From NCBI GenBank assembly GCA_026119935.1, contig JALRMH010000001.1:2046001-2110000 (forward strand): DNA of 64,000 nt. Direction: 5' to 3'. Of this stretch, positions 21,360-32,787 are shown in pieces (positions within the stretch are counted from its first letter, which is position 1; each line of letters starts with the position of its first letter). The notes under the pieces are model-generated. The model saw nothing but the letters and a program-made list of their open reading frames with translations, was not told where the DNA came from and did no database searches. The DNA is from Endothia cerciana. Lineage: Eukaryota; Ascomycota; Sordariomycetes; Diaporthales; Cryphonectriaceae. Made by a program: the position numbers and the translations under genes.

Positions 21360-23358
21360 CTACTCGCCAATCTCGGTCTGCTCCTCGGCACTCCTGGAAA
21401 CTGCAGTGGTGATGCGCATGCTTGGGCTGACGCGGCGAGGCTCGTCCTCCTCGTCAATCGCCTTGGCGCTCGCCGGTGTGAAGTTGCGACCGCGCTTTGT
21501 ACCCTTCTCACTTCCGCTCTCGGGTGCATTTGCAGAGGCGGCGACTCCGGCGTAGGTCTGATTTGGTGTGGCCTGGTTCGTGATATTGGCACCGAACTCT
21601 CCAGCAGAGGTGTGACGGCTGTAAGCCGGACCTGAACCCGAAGAGTCGTGGTCATGGCCGATGACGCCGAAGGCATTACTTGGCTGAGAGAATTTGCGAA
21701 TCTGTGCCTGGACTGACGGTGACGGATTGGAGGAGGGCGAGTGCATAGAGCTGGCATTGTTCAAATGACGATTCTCCTTGCGGGATCGGACATCGGATGC
21801 TGGCAAGGGAATCTGATGCGGCGGAATGGCACCGCTCAATGGATGCGGCTGGTTCAGCAAAGAGTGAGTGAGGGAGGTGGCGAGCTCGCTAGATATGGCT
21901 GTGTTGGGAAAGTCGTGGTCGAGTTGGCCTGGGCACACGCGACAATCAGCGTTGGATATGAACCACCTCAACCATGGGCGAGACTGACCTGAGACTGCAG
22001 AATTGACACCCATAAAGGTGGTTGGGGTATTCGTAGGCACCTTGAGGGACTCCATGTGACTGTCGTCTAGGCCTGGGCCGGACAGGTTCATGAAGTCTGA
22101 CCCGATGCCCTGGCCCATGGTGGAAGACAGATAGTCAGAGATGTTTGGCATACTCACATCGTTTTCCATCTGCTTGCTGCTGTTCCGAGTGGTGCCGCTC
22201 GGCCAGATTGCCTTAGGCTCCACAGTGTGTTGGGGATGTAGTCCCAGGGAGCTGACCCATTCCTGGTAGGCAGCCTCGCTGAAAGGCTCCATGAAGCCAG
22301 AACTCGAGGACCCAGAGCTCTTCTGAAAGGTCGGCATGGCCTGCGGAAAGGCAGAACGGTTGACAGAAGCTGCAGCCTGTGCTGTCAGAGAACCGGAGAC
22401 ACCAGCCGTTGCCACACTCGAGCCTCCAGTGCCTCGACCAATGTAGGATCGACGTCGTGGAGAGTGCAAGTGAGAGTCGGCACCATCATCAGGATAGTAG
22501 GTTGGCACTGGGAGCGCCGGATTGTTCTGCGGGCGGCGCCACATCTGAGGATTGGGCCAGGCGATGCCATTGGTCTCGAGAATGTCTGAACAGCAGTCAG
22601 TATGATCTTTGGTGGAGGCAGGTGGGACCGGCATGATGGACCAACCCAACGGGGCATGCTGGAAGGAGAAGACGACGACATTCTTGACGCGTTCTATGGG
22701 ATTGGACGGCGAGTCCCTAGGGAAGCCCTCGCTGATGATGATCTTGATGCGTCCAATGTCGTCTGCCGGATTCCAGTGGTTCTGATAGAGCAGTTCACGA
22801 CGGAACGAAGGGAACTTGAGCGGCTCGAGCTCGCCTTGCTTGGACATCTCTGTAAACACCAGGAGGTTAGAAAACCTCAGATGCCAAGGAAAAATCGCTG
22901 CTGGCTTGGGGGGGGGGGGGGGAGAGGGACGCGTACCACAGCTGCTGGTGATCAAATGTGGCCATTGCCCAAGAGGCTCGAAGGACGTTGAACTGCGTAT
23001 CTGGTTGATCAGTAACGGGGACATTTCGTAACAGGAACCTTCTGGGCAGAGCTCACGCCACTATGCGGCCATCGATCAAGATGCGAGCTTCGAATCTAAC
23101 CAGCTCGGGGTGCTTGCTGTAGTTGAGCGCATACTGGCTGATCTGAGGAGTACCCCAGCAGTGGATAGAGATGTGGAAGTGGGACCCGGGCTGAAGAGAG
23201 GGTGCGAAGCAGGTCATTGCAGGAAGGCCATAGGCGTCTCGATTGTGGGAGAACTCCGCATCAGGGACAACATGGCAGTTGACCTTGAACTCCTTGAGTG
23301 GCACTCGAGCATCACGGCCAGAGGGGAACAGAAGCACATCCCAATCGTCGTAACGCAT
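21360..23358 (-). CDS. conserved filamentous-fungal protein of unknown function
   Basis: Exons 23358-23057, 22992-22937, 22849-21989 and 21928-21360 give 595 aa. No catalytic domain is recognised. The N-terminal about 200 residues form an ordered region (MRYDDWDVLLFPSGRD, then SHFHISIHCWGTPQISQYAL, FEARILIDGRIVASTSFEP, KFPSFRRELLYQNHWNPADD, GRIKIIISEGF, VVFSFQHAPL and GIAWPNPQMW). I recall this pattern as conserved in many ascomycetes but cannot give it a name. The rest is long, Ser/Pro/Asn-rich and probably disordered, with a basic patch EKGTKRGRNFTP near the end. That mix suggests a regulatory or scaffold protein, which is inference only. The second intron (22850-22936) holds a 15-nt C tract on the coding strand. 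One more in-frame intron around 22560-22650 is possible. Confidence 0.7.
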
Positions 23359-24078
23359 GGTTGAGTGGGAAGGGTATGTGAGTGGGTGTAAGAGGGAGGG
23401 AGGGAGAGAGTCGTGGATAGCAAGGGATTCAACGAGCGACGTTTTGCACAATGCCTCTCATCGACAAGGATGATAGTCAAGATGAGTTTGCTGGGAACGG
23501 TTTGCAGAAGGTTGAAGAAAACAGACCGAGATACCGTCCCCAAGATGTTGTCTCCAAGCCGGACGGTCCAACAACGTGCCTTCCGGGGGAGGGAGCACTT
23601 CGTCCAGCCGAGATGCTGACTTGATCGCCTGCATTCGCCCTTTCCCCACTTGGGAGATGCTGCCTATCAACATGGGGAAGCGACTTTGGACAAGGTGACT
23701 CGAGCTGGTCAACACACGAATACGGCAGTCAAATCAGCTTCACCACCGTAATCGAACCGGAACAGAGCGACCAGAGGGCAGCTAACATTCTCCCCTAAAG
23801 AACCCTTCCCTACAGGCTTGTTTGTGAGGCCGGAAGGGGCGAATACTTTCAAGTTGCGTCACGAACGTGGGCCTGCTTGTCCCACAAGGCATCCTGCCAG
23901 CCCGGGGCGCGTGGACCTTCTTCGTAGACTGCACCAACACGTCATTTCTGCTCAAACGCCACTCGATGAGTGTGTTACAGTCCCTTAGAAAATCCGATGG
24001 GTCTTGATCTAGCTGTTGCATTGTATTCGGTCGAGCTTTCTACAGCACAAGCCCGGCTCAGTCCACATCCACCTCGTG
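23359..24078. other. intergenic
   Basis: 720 nt between two minus-strand genes; it holds the upstream region of one and the 3' flank of the other. No gene recognised. Confidence 0.4.
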
Positions 24079-24749
24079 TTAGAATGGCTCTGGATCCTCA
24101 GGTGACCTTGCCTGTCATGAATTGTCAGCCTTGATCTCCCTCCGCATGTTGTGAGAGAGCGCAGTCTGTACTCACCCTGACCGCGCCAGCCCCACCGAGC
24201 TCCCGCTCCAGCCCCCCCTCGAACTCTCTTGGGTACGACGGAACGTCGGGATATGTCAGCTTCACCGCGTAGCACAAACTGAGGAACGTCGCGATGAAGA
24301 CGCCGATCTGGATCAGGCCCTTGCGGGGGGAGACCCATGTGTACTCGTAGGGTGTGAACATGCCCAGCTGGTCGTAGTCCTCGTGGCATGGCTCTCCATA
24401 GTTCCTCCTCTCCTGCTTATCCCACCACTCGCCGTGGGGATCTCTGAACTGTCGCTTGATCGGAGGGGGTTGGACATAGCCGCCATTCTAACAGCACAAC
24501 GTCTTAGTGTCAGTCCTCTAAGCCCCGTCGCGCCGCGCGTTTCCGCAATCCACCCCCCAACGGCTTGGAACGCACCATGTTCGGGTCCTCGGCCTCCGTC
24601 AAGCTCGGGTAGTCGGGGTACTTCTCGTCGACCTTGTCATTGTAGGGAGGGAGAAAGGTCCGCTGCTGGATGATCGGGAACCGCCTGGCTGCAACAGCAG
24701 ATGTTGCCGTTCGCAGGGTCGAGGCCCGCGCAACCCCACGGGAGAGCAT
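24079..24749 (-). CDS. NADH:ubiquinone oxidoreductase subunit NDUFB8-like
   Basis: Nuclear-encoded accessory subunit of mitochondrial complex I (membrane arm). Exons 24749-24576, 24487-24176 and 24111-24079, introns of 88 and 64 nt, all phase 0, 172 aa. The protein opens with a basic, Arg/Ala/Ser-rich presequence (MLSRGVARASTLRTATSAVA) suited to mitochondrial import. The conserved core follows: YPDYPSLTEAEDPNMNGGY, then FRDPHGEWWDKQERRNYGEP, a family hallmark, then GMFTPYEYTWVSPRKG and one membrane helix (IQIGVFIATFLSLCYAVKL). The C-terminus, SPEDPEPF, is encoded by a third exon with only ten codons plus stop. The ATG at 24749 is chosen because the upstream open frame is low-complexity and lacks targeting features. 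The gene diverges from SWR1. Confidence 0.92.
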
Positions 24750-25326
24750 CTGTCGGGGAGTCCTGATGTTAGACCTGGAACTAGAGCCCGGGGGGGGGGG
24801 GAGGAGGAGGAACGGCTCGCCTACCTTGGCTATCGCTGGGGCCAAGAAGCGGTCGGACTGGGAGGCAATTGGCGCGCGCGCGTGTGTTGGTGGTGGCTGG
24901 ATTGGCTCTGCCTTCGGTTCGGCGTTGCGAGTAACGAAGCTCTGCCGGGCGGCGACGATGAGGTCAAGAACTTGCTGCCTCAGGCAGGCCGTGGCAGGCC
25001 CAGGCAGTGGGAGGTGGCCCGTGCGGGCCCAATAACACGCAGCTCGATTGGGCGAAGCGCGATCTGCAGGTTGGGGTGGCATTGTAGCGCTGCCTGGCGC
25101 TGCCCATGGATTTCTGCCATCTCAAAGTTTTCGCTGACAACGACACTCGACAGCCTGTTTTCCGCCCTGCAGCCTCGTACAGGCCCTCAGACATGCGCAG
25201 ACTCTGTATGAAGAGAGCATAGACCCCCACGGACCGGCAGACGCTGTTTTGGGCTCATCAGATGCCGACCCTGTGGAGATCCCGACCCTTTCTTCCCTCC
25301 CCGTCGCCCTTCCTCCCCGCGTCGCT
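24750..25326. promoter_or_regulatory. divergent promoter, NDUFB8 / SWR1
   Basis: 577 nt separate the two start codons, so both housekeeping genes must use this region. It contains a 12-nt G tract at 24790-24801 immediately upstream of the NDUFB8 start and a short alternating CG stretch (gcgcgcgcgcg) near 24869. No TATA box stands out. The + frame is open through part of it but begins with non-ATG codons. Confidence 0.6.
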
Positions 25327-28300
25327 ATGACGGAGACGGGCTCAACCGCGTCTGCTTCTGCTCCCGCCACCGCACCCGACCTCGACCTCGCAACGCAGAA
25401 CCGGTCTGCCATCGGCCATGACACCAAGGACGGCTCGAGAGGATCTAGATCTCCTCTCAAACCTCCCCCGCTCATCACGGAAGATCTCAAACCCTCGTGC
25501 GATGCCGTCGGCGATGCAGCCTCGGCCGCAGGCTCTCCCTTGTCCGACGGATCCGGCTTGTCCGCGTTATCAACAACTCCCGACCTGCCTTCTGATGATG
25601 ACATACCATCGGGACTCAGGGGTCGTGGACAGACCAACGGTGCCGTCAAGGAGGAGCAGGACAATCTCACAAACGGTCATGTGCACTCGGCTGGGACACC
25701 TGAAGACGAACGACCTGCAAAACGACGGCGAGTCCGAGAATCTACGCCTCCACCGCCAGACCCCAAGATGCGCAAAGTTTACGTGTCGCCACCCTGGAAA
25801 AAGTTCGAGGCTGAGGGTCCTACAACCATCATTGAGGATGGCAAACGGAAGTCGGGGCGCCTGAATACGGTGCCCTTGGATCAGCTTAGCAGCGACAAGA
25901 GGATTACTAGGAAGTCTTACTCACAGACCAGTCCCCAGTCCAAGAACAAGTATGCCTCGGTCAAAGGCCAGACGCACTCGAATCAGCCTACAAAGAGAGT
26001 CGCCTCGGCCAGCAGGACCCTCGCAACCAAGACCACTGCACCTCAGAAGCACCTGGCACGAAAGTCCTCGGGGCCCGACCCGAAGTCCACACCTAGCAGG
26101 AATCGCAGGCCGTCACCGCCCCCAGTACAGCCCAACCGATCGTCTGCCAGGACGCGTCGATCCTCACGAACTGCGCGCGAGGGCATCGACGAGGACTCGC
26201 ACGTCCATCACGCGACGAGAAATACGTCACGGATCAAGCTACGAGTCAGTCGATCGGACCAACCTCCCCTGACAGAGCTGCCACTCCTCCACCCCCAGCG
26301 AGTCCAGCCGAGAAAGCTAGCTCCAAGCCTCGAGGAGTACTTCAGGGTTGCCGACAACATACCTGTGACAGAGGGCGGTCAGCTTCTACCTGAAGACGAG
26401 CCTGTTCTCACCGACGAGGCGGCCCTTGCTGAGGCCAGGATCATCTTGCGGATAGAGGACGAAGCACGACCTGATGGTCTGCTCGGTGAGAACTGCTCCG
26501 TGTACCAACCTGAGCGCGCTGAAGAGGTTCGCCAATATGCGCACATGGATTACGTGGTCAGGGCTGCACAAAATCTTCGGAAGTGGATGGTCCGGGAACA
26601 GAAAGATCACAGGGAGAAAGCGAAGAAACTGGCCGAGGCGTGCCAGGCGGTATGGAGGTCTCGACAACCCAAGACCACGGAGGAAGTCGAACGTGAGGCA
26701 CGAGAGATGTGGATAGCGCGGTACCGCGTTGTCCTGAAGGCCTTGTTCGGCACATGGGAGAATGTCAGGACAGAAGTTAACCGTCGACGTCTAGAGGATT
26801 GGGAGGCAGAAGAGCAGAGGCGTGTCAAGGCTGCCCTACAGGAAGCAGTGTCTCGGTCTGAGCAACAACTTTTGGCGCGGCAGGCACAGTTTGACTCTGA
26901 CATTACTGACGACGAGCACCTGGATGAAGACGATGACGAGCTTGATTCGGATCTGGAGCACGGCCAAGATTCTGAGGTGGACCACGGTTCAGGGGATGAA
27001 TCGGAGAATGGCGATGATGAGGACAACATGTCTTCCTCTGACGAGGACGACGACCGTAAGTCGGTCGCATCAGACGAGGGTTTGACACAAGAGCAGCTCA
27101 GGGCGAAATATGCAGACCTGCCGAATTTTGAGGATCAAGAGGCAGTTGACACCAAGGATACAACGATGGCTGAGACGAACGACGCACTGGACGATGACAC
27201 AAGTGACGAATCGGTCGACATGGACGACGACATGGGCTCTACAGACGATGAAAGTGGCGACAGCGGTTCTGTCGAAGATGAGGAGAGCGCGGAAGAGGAC
27301 GACCAACCATCCGGTCTCCTCGGTCTGTTTTTCGGCAAGAAAGAGCTTAAGAAGCTACAGGGAGAGAAGGCCGAGGATCTAGCAGACATCACCTCGGATG
27401 ACGACGAGGAGATGATGGAAGTTGACATGGACGCAGTAGGACGGCCTGCCGCTGATGAGCCTGTGCCGGTCGAAAACAGGGTCCACGGTGCAGCCTCGCC
27501 AAAAACGGACGAGGTTGTGGGAGCACACACTTCTTCTGGTGGGCAACAGGTCAATGGAGAATCGAAGGTGTCACCTTTCCCTCAAGAACAACCTGAAAAC
27601 AAGGACTCCGCATCAACGGAAACGACCGCCAAGGTGATCTCCTCGGAGCTTGCACGGATAAGCCCTGAAGCTGAAGCAACAACCAACCCAGCGAGTCCCG
27701 AGCGCAGCCAGTCTCCCCGTACCACGGATACGAAACCGTCGGATGTCGACACGGCCACATCCGTTGAGCCATTAAGCGCACTGCAAGATCACAGCAGGTC
27801 TGTGTCTGAACAGCCGGCAACACCCCGTACGGAGGTACCCTTTCTTCTACGCGGCACGCTGCGTGAGTACCAGCACTATGGTCTCGATTGGCTCGCTGGA
27901 CTCTACGCGAACAATACAAATGGCATCCTCGCAGACGAGATGGGTCTGGGCAAAACCATCCAAACGATAGCACTACTAGCCCACCTGGCATGCGTCCACG
28001 AAGTGTGGGGCCCCCATCTTGTTATTGTACCAACCAGTGTGATGCTTAACTGGGAGATGGAGTTTAAGAAGTGGTGCCCTGGCTTTAAGATCCTCACCTA
28101 TTATGGTACACAGGAGGAACGCAAGAGAAAGCGCCAAGGCTGGACGAATGATGATGTCTGGAACGTCTGCATCACCTCATATCAAATCGTCTTGCAGGAC
28201 AACCAAGTTTTCAGGCGGCGGAGGTGGCATTACATGATTCTAGATGAAGCCCACAACATCAAGAATTTCAGGTCGCAGAGGTGGCAGACGCTGCTTGGAT

Positions 28301-30516
28301 TCAACACCCACTCGCGCCTTCTCCTAACAGGAACACCACTGCAGAACAACCTTACTGAGCTGTGGTCGCTCCTTTTTTTCTTGATGCCGTCTGAAAATGG
28401 CGTCGGTGGCTTTGCGGATCTGAAGGAATTTCACGATTGGTTCGCCAGACCTGAGTCGCAGATTCTTGAGCACGGTCGGGAGCAGATGGATGACGAAGCC
28501 CGCGCCATCATCTCAAAGCTCCACAAGGTCCTTCGTCCTTACTTGCTAAGAAGGTTGAAGGCGGATGTCGAGAAGCAGATGCCTGCGAAGATTGAGCACG
28601 TGACGTTCTGCCGCCTTTCGAAACGTCAAAGAGAGCTCTATGATGGATTCCTTGCCCGCTCTGAGACGCGAGAGACGCTGTCTTCTGGCAACTACCTGTC
28701 TATAATTAACTGTCTCATGCAGTTGCGGAAGGTCTGCAATCACCCCGACCTTTTCGTCGACCGCCCGATCATGACTTCCCTCCGGATGGACAAGTCCGTC
28801 ACCGCCAGCTTTGATACCACTGAGCGATTGGTGAGGAGCAAGTTGCTGGCGGAGGATCTCATTGCCAAGGTGAACCTCAGCGTTCTCAATCTGTTGCCCG
28901 CTTGGAACGAGCATATATCGAGAGCAGATGCGGAACGCATACACCAGCTTAGTGCTCACAGCGTTCTGTTCAATCTGCGAGATGTTCAGCGAGTGAGAGC
29001 ACAATCAGCCTATCAGGCACTCGATCCCACTACTGTCAAATCGAACGTAGCCTTCCTTGACACTCGTTCGCGGTGGCACCGTTTCGAGGAGCTGCAACAC
29101 TACCGATATCTCAACGCACTTGGAAGGGAGCAGTGGCCGGTGTACGGCAAAAGTTTGCGAGAATTTCTGACGATCGGGGCCAATAAGCGACCATACAAGC
29201 CTCGACCGCGGGTTCCTAAGCAGGTCATGAGTTGGTTTGAAGAAGACTCTTTCGTACTGCGAACGATGATTCCAACCCTAGATCAGCGAGCTGCGTCAAT
29301 GGAAGGGACTATATCGAAGTTTGCCTGCATAACACCAGCAGTTGTTACGAGGGATCTGGACTCACTACTACTTGGCGCGAGGGGCGTCGAAGCTTTCACC
29401 GACGCCGACCTCAAGCTTTCTGCCCCTGTCCGGCGGCTGCCCTTCATACCACCTGAGCCGCCTATCGACCCTTGGCATGAATCTCGCATGAGACTATCTA
29501 TCCAGTTCCCTGACAGACGCCTCCTTCAATACGACTGTGGCAAGCTACAGGCACTCGACAAGCTCCTTCGTCAGCTCCAGGCTGGTGGTCACCGTGCCCT
29601 CATCTTTACGCAGATGACCAAGGTCTTAGACATCCTTGAACAATTCCTCAACATTCATGGGCACAAGTATCTCCGTCTTGATGGCTCCACCAAGGTCGAG
29701 CAGCGACAGATCCTCACCGACCGCTTCAATGTCGACAATCGTATCCTGTGCTTCATTCTCTCCACCCGCTCCGGCGGTCTGGGGCTCAACCTCACTGGCG
29801 CCGACACAGTCATCTTTTACGACCAGGATTGGAACCCCGCCATGGACAAACAATGTCAAGATAGATGCCATCGTATTGGACAGACGCGCGACGTGCACAT
29901 TTACCGTCTCGTTAGTGAGCACACGATCGAGGCCAATATTCTTCGCAAAGCTAGCCAAAAGCAGATGCTCGACGACGTGGTTATCCAAGAGGGCGAGTTC
30001 ACGACCGACTATTTCAACAACAACCGGCAGGTCACTGTGCAAGATGTCGCGGGTCGTTTGATGGGCGAGAATGACGAAGCTGCTAATGCCGCAATGGATC
30101 TTGTCCTCGGTGGTGTCGAGACGAGCGATACACGGACCGCGACCAAGGTGCTCGAGCAAGCTGAGGACACGGAAGACGTCGCTGCCGCCCGAGCTGCAGA
30201 GAAGGAAATACAGCAAGACGACGCGGATTTCTCGGAAGCTAAGCCCGGATCTGGCGCAGCGAGTACGAGACAGGGTACACCTCGTGAGGGCTCTGCTGCG
30301 CCTGGCCGGAGTGGCCTCGGCCCGTTCTCCGAGACCGTGGACAGGCCTGCCATCGAGGGTGTAGAGCCGGAGTACAACGCTTGGGGCGATCGCATGCACA
30401 ATATCGATGATTTCATGTTGGATACCATGGTGAGGATGCTCGAGGGTACGCCGTTAGATTTACCCAAGGACAAAAAGAAGGGAAAGAAGAAGGGACGGGA
30501 TACGAGGAAGCGGTAG
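25327..30516 (+). CDS. SWR1: SWR1 chromatin-remodelling ATPase
   Basis: Catalytic subunit of the SWR1 complex, which exchanges H2A for H2A.Z in nucleosomes. Intronless, 1729 aa from the ATG at 25327; the frame is open further upstream but has no earlier ATG. Order of parts: Ser/Pro-rich disordered N-terminus; HSA region at about 390-520 (YVVRAAQNLRKWMVREQ and the basic helices after it); long Asp/Glu-rich stretch at about 520-705; SNF2 N-lobe from about 838 with Walker A DEMGLGKT (about 870-877) and LDEAHNIKN (about 972-980); a large insertion of some 250 residues before the C-lobe; and Helicase_C at about 1405-1555 with LRLDGST, STRSGGLGLNL and QCQDRCHRIGQT. HSA plus a split ATPase is specific to INO80/SWR1. 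The VQDVAGRLMGEN region and the YNAWGDRMHNIDDFMLD tail fit SWR1 rather than INO80. The C-terminus ends in a Lys/Arg-rich tail. Confidence 0.95.
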   Translation: MTETGSTASASAPATAPDLDLATQNRSAIGHDTKDGSRGSRSPLKPPPLITEDLKPSCDAVGDAASAAGSPLSDGSGLSALSTTPDLPSDDDIPSGLRGRGQTNGAVKEEQDNLTNGHVHSAGTPEDERPAKRRRVRESTPPPPDPKMRKVYVSPPWKKFEAEGPTTIIEDGKRKSGRLNTVPLDQLSSDKRITRKSYSQTSPQSKNKYASVKGQTHSNQPTKRVASASRTLATKTTAPQKHLARKSSGPDPKSTPSRNRRPSPPPVQPNRSSARTRRSSRTAREGIDEDSHVHHATRNTSRIKLRVSRSDQPPLTELPLLHPQRVQPRKLAPSLEEYFRVADNIPVTEGGQLLPEDEPVLTDEAALAEARIILRIEDEARPDGLLGENCSVYQPERAEEVRQYAHMDYVVRAAQNLRKWMVREQKDHREKAKKLAEACQAVWRSRQPKTTEEVEREAREMWIARYRVVLKALFGTWENVRTEVNRRRLEDWEAEEQRRVKAALQEAVSRSEQQLLARQAQFDSDITDDEHLDEDDDELDSDLEHGQDSEVDHGSGDESENGDDEDNMSSSDEDDDRKSVASDEGLTQEQLRAKYADLPNFEDQEAVDTKDTTMAETNDALDDDTSDESVDMDDDMGSTDDESGDSGSVEDEESAEEDDQPSGLLGLFFGKKELKKLQGEKAEDLADITSDDDEEMMEVDMDAVGRPAADEPVPVENRVHGAASPKTDEVVGAHTSSGGQQVNGESKVSPFPQEQPENKDSASTETTAKVISSELARISPEAEATTNPASPERSQSPRTTDTKPSDVDTATSVEPLSALQDHSRSVSEQPATPRTEVPFLLRGTLREYQHYGLDWLAGLYANNTNGILADEMGLGKTIQTIALLAHLACVHEVWGPHLVIVPTSVMLNWEMEFKKWCPGFKILTYYGTQEERKRKRQGWTNDDVWNVCITSYQIVLQDNQVFRRRRWHYMILDEAHNIKNFRSQRWQTLLGFNTHSRLLLTGTPLQNNLTELWSLLFFLMPSENGVGGFADLKEFHDWFARPESQILEHGREQMDDEARAIISKLHKVLRPYLLRRLKADVEKQMPAKIEHVTFCRLSKRQRELYDGFLARSETRETLSSGNYLSIINCLMQLRKVCNHPDLFVDRPIMTSLRMDKSVTASFDTTERLVRSKLLAEDLIAKVNLSVLNLLPAWNEHISRADAERIHQLSAHSVLFNLRDVQRVRAQSAYQALDPTTVKSNVAFLDTRSRWHRFEELQHYRYLNALGREQWPVYGKSLREFLTIGANKRPYKPRPRVPKQVMSWFEEDSFVLRTMIPTLDQRAASMEGTISKFACITPAVVTRDLDSLLLGARGVEAFTDADLKLSAPVRRLPFIPPEPPIDPWHESRMRLSIQFPDRRLLQYDCGKLQALDKLLRQLQAGGHRALIFTQMTKVLDILEQFLNIHGHKYLRLDGSTKVEQRQILTDRFNVDNRILCFILSTRSGGLGLNLTGADTVIFYDQDWNPAMDKQCQDRCHRIGQTRDVHIYRLVSEHTIEANILRKASQKQMLDDVVIQEGEFTTDYFNNNRQVTVQDVAGRLMGENDEAANAAMDLVLGGVETSDTRTATKVLEQAEDTEDVAAARAAEKEIQQDDADFSEAKPGSGAASTRQGTPREGSAAPGRSGLGPFSETVDRPAIEGVEPEYNAWGDRMHNIDDFMLDTMVRMLEGTPLDLPKDKKKGKKKGRDTRKR

Positions 30517-31139
30517 ACGAAACCAGTCCCGCCGAAAACCTATGACACCACTACCTAATGTTCTGATTTTCTACGAAAAGTGCGTTCTGACGCTACATTG
30601 TCTCAGACAATGCGCGTGGGATCCGAGCGGCTAGATCAAGGAGGCGTTTTGCATTGGGTTGGGCTGAGCAATAGGAGGAACGGAAAACCTTACCTGGGGC
30701 AAGAGACATAAATTTACCAAAGATTGTACGATATATGTCATGGAGGGTCACGGACAAGAACGGCTGCACGCCCGGCTGGCTTTCTTGGTCGCATCTGGCA
30801 CCGGGGACGGACGGTCGAGACAATGCACTCCACCACTACAATACCTCTACTATGCTGCCCTATTACTTTGAGCATTGCCTACATGCTCACTACCTCCCTG
30901 CCGCACACCTGCTCGCAGGACGAAGGCGATTCTCCTAGTCCTAACAGACAGAGCGATGCCAAGACCACGACAGAACATCGCAGGAAATTCAGGCTTACAT
31001 ATTATCTCAAGAGCAGAAACGGAGTCCTGAATTCCAGCAGAACGAACTTAATATGATGAGGCTTGCGAGTTCGTTCGGTGCTTCTAATCTCTGGATTGTC
31101 ACAGCACATTTACCTCAATCAATAAGTACTTCTGCATTC
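30517..31139. other. convergent intergenic region
   Basis: 623 nt between the SWR1 stop and the stop of the minus-strand amidohydrolase gene, so it should hold both 3' UTRs. No gene recognised. Confidence 0.5.
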
Positions 31140-32184
31140 CTAAGCCTCATTGTCAAAGCTACCCTTCAACCTAGGAAACAACTTCTCGGCCGCCCCATGG
31201 TAGATCTCTCTCCTCTGATCATCAGGCATATCGTACTCATCAATAAACTTTGTGAACGGGTTACTGAAATTCAGCGGCGCATACGGATAATCACTTCCAA
31301 AAAGAACATGTCCCGGCTCCGCAAACCCCAGGATAAGGGGCAACAGCTCAGGTCCTCCGGACAGCGCGAGATCGAAGTAGAACCTCCTCGCCTGGCCCAG
31401 GATATCCCCTGCGCTCATGACGGCCCCGAACTCGGGCTCCGCCACCATTGTCGCCCGCCGCGCCAGTGCGGGCAGCGTGCCGCCCGCGTGCGACAGGATG
31501 ATCTTGACGTTGGGGAACTGCTGCAGGCGCCGGTTGAGGATCATGTCCATCGCCGTGCGGCCCGTCTCGTGCGGCCAGTCGAACCCGGGCAGGGGCAGCG
31601 CCGCGTTGAAGGGCTCGCTGTTGCGATTGTTGAGCGGGTGCACGAAGACGACGGCGGCCCGGGCGTCGAGCTCCCGCCACACGGGCACGTAGGCCTCGCG
31701 GCCTAGGTACCCGTCCCCGGCGCCGTAGCGCGTGAACAGGGTTACGCCGTCAGCGCGGAGCGTGTCGGAGGCATGGCGGATCTCGGCGAGGGCGAGCTCC
31801 GTGTGCTCGAGCGAGGGCACCGTCGCGAAGAAGCCGTAGTACGAGGGGTCCGAGTCGCGCAGGGAGGCACAGTACTCGTTCATGGCGCGGGCTGTGCGGG
31901 CGGCTTCCTCTGGGTCGGAGATGTGGCTCACGCCGGGGGTGCTGACGGAGAGGATGGCCGTCCGGACGTTGATGGATTCGCTGAAGGCGCGGTCGGCAGG
32001 AGCTGTCCACTTAGGGATTTTAACGCCCTTCGGGCCGGAATCGACGTCTTTTGTATGTGAGATCTGGTCAGCCAGGTGTACCAAAATTGAAGGCCAAGAG
32101 CGTGGGTTCATGATGGAAGGACTCACTAGCCAGCTGAGTGGGGATGACATGATGGTGGACATCGACCTTTGGAAAGTTCGTCAT
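31140..32184 (-). CDS. ACMSD-type amidohydrolase / decarboxylase
   Basis: Amidohydrolase_2 TIM-barrel family, which includes ACMSD, gamma-resorcylate and 6-methylsalicylate decarboxylases. Exons 32184-32127 and 32047-31140, intron of 79 nt (GTGAGT donor, phase 1), 321 aa. The first exon matters because it supplies the metal-binding start of the barrel (MTNFPKVDVHHHVIP); the longest open frame misses it. Other motifs: VKIPKWTAP, a family-typical block; VRTAILSVSTPGVSH; ADGVTLFTRYG; VVFVHPLNN; IILSHAGGTLPAL, the second metal-site His; and HVLFGSDYPYAP with the catalytic Asp. AATATAAAAC lies about 25-35 nt upstream of the ATG and is a good TATA box. The gene shares a promoter with the adjacent Zn2Cys6 regulator. 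The substrate is unknown; an aromatic acid is the family norm. Confidence 0.88.
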
Positions 32185-32787
32185 ATTGAACAGCGCCCGA
32201 GTTTTATATTGTTTGATCAGGATATTGTCTGGTCTCTTCAGTGCGCAGGAGCTGTTCTAATCAACGGTGGACTGAATATTTGGACTTGTGAAGACTGAAA
32301 TTTAGCGAATCCAAAGACCGCCGGAGAAGACATTCTTATATCCATGGTGATGAATTGACTCGGCTTTCAGAACATGACCACATTCGCTGGTTCGGGAGAT
32401 CCATCCGATGGGTCCTGTCAACGGCAAGTGGTCGTTGCTCACTGGTAACGGCTGCATATCCGACGAGTCAATCTTCGCGGAGGGTTCCGAGCTCGCGAAA
32501 GCATTCGCGACTCTGATTGCAAATGAGTAGTCTCACATAGTACACATTTTAGTAAGAAGATGCAGTCGTATTTGCAAAGACGCCGACGCCCCGCTCATCC
32601 GAATTCTTCTGGTCCGGAATACTCCCCGACCTTTCTTTCTCGCACTAATACGATCACCGTCTCCCGCCGTTTCACACCACTGCGGTCGATCGAGGCTGTA
32701 ACCCTATCGCTCTCTGTTCCGCGGCTTGCGATCGTTCCGACTTGGTATATCTAGAGGAGCCCTGCCGCTCAGATCGCGGTTCTCGGA
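32185..32787. promoter_or_regulatory. divergent promoter, amidohydrolase / Zn2Cys6 regulator
   Basis: 603 nt between the two start codons. It contains a TATAAAA element for the amidohydrolase and an inverted CGG-N8-CCG at 32449-32462, the general form of a Zn2Cys6 dimer site. It also holds a TCCGGA palindrome near 32614. Assignment to this regulator is inference. Confidence 0.4.

Noticed and set aside
21330..21375. TTCGATTCC string resembling a tRNA T-loop
   Set aside because: It overlaps the end of a minus-strand coding exon and no acceptor stem can be paired.
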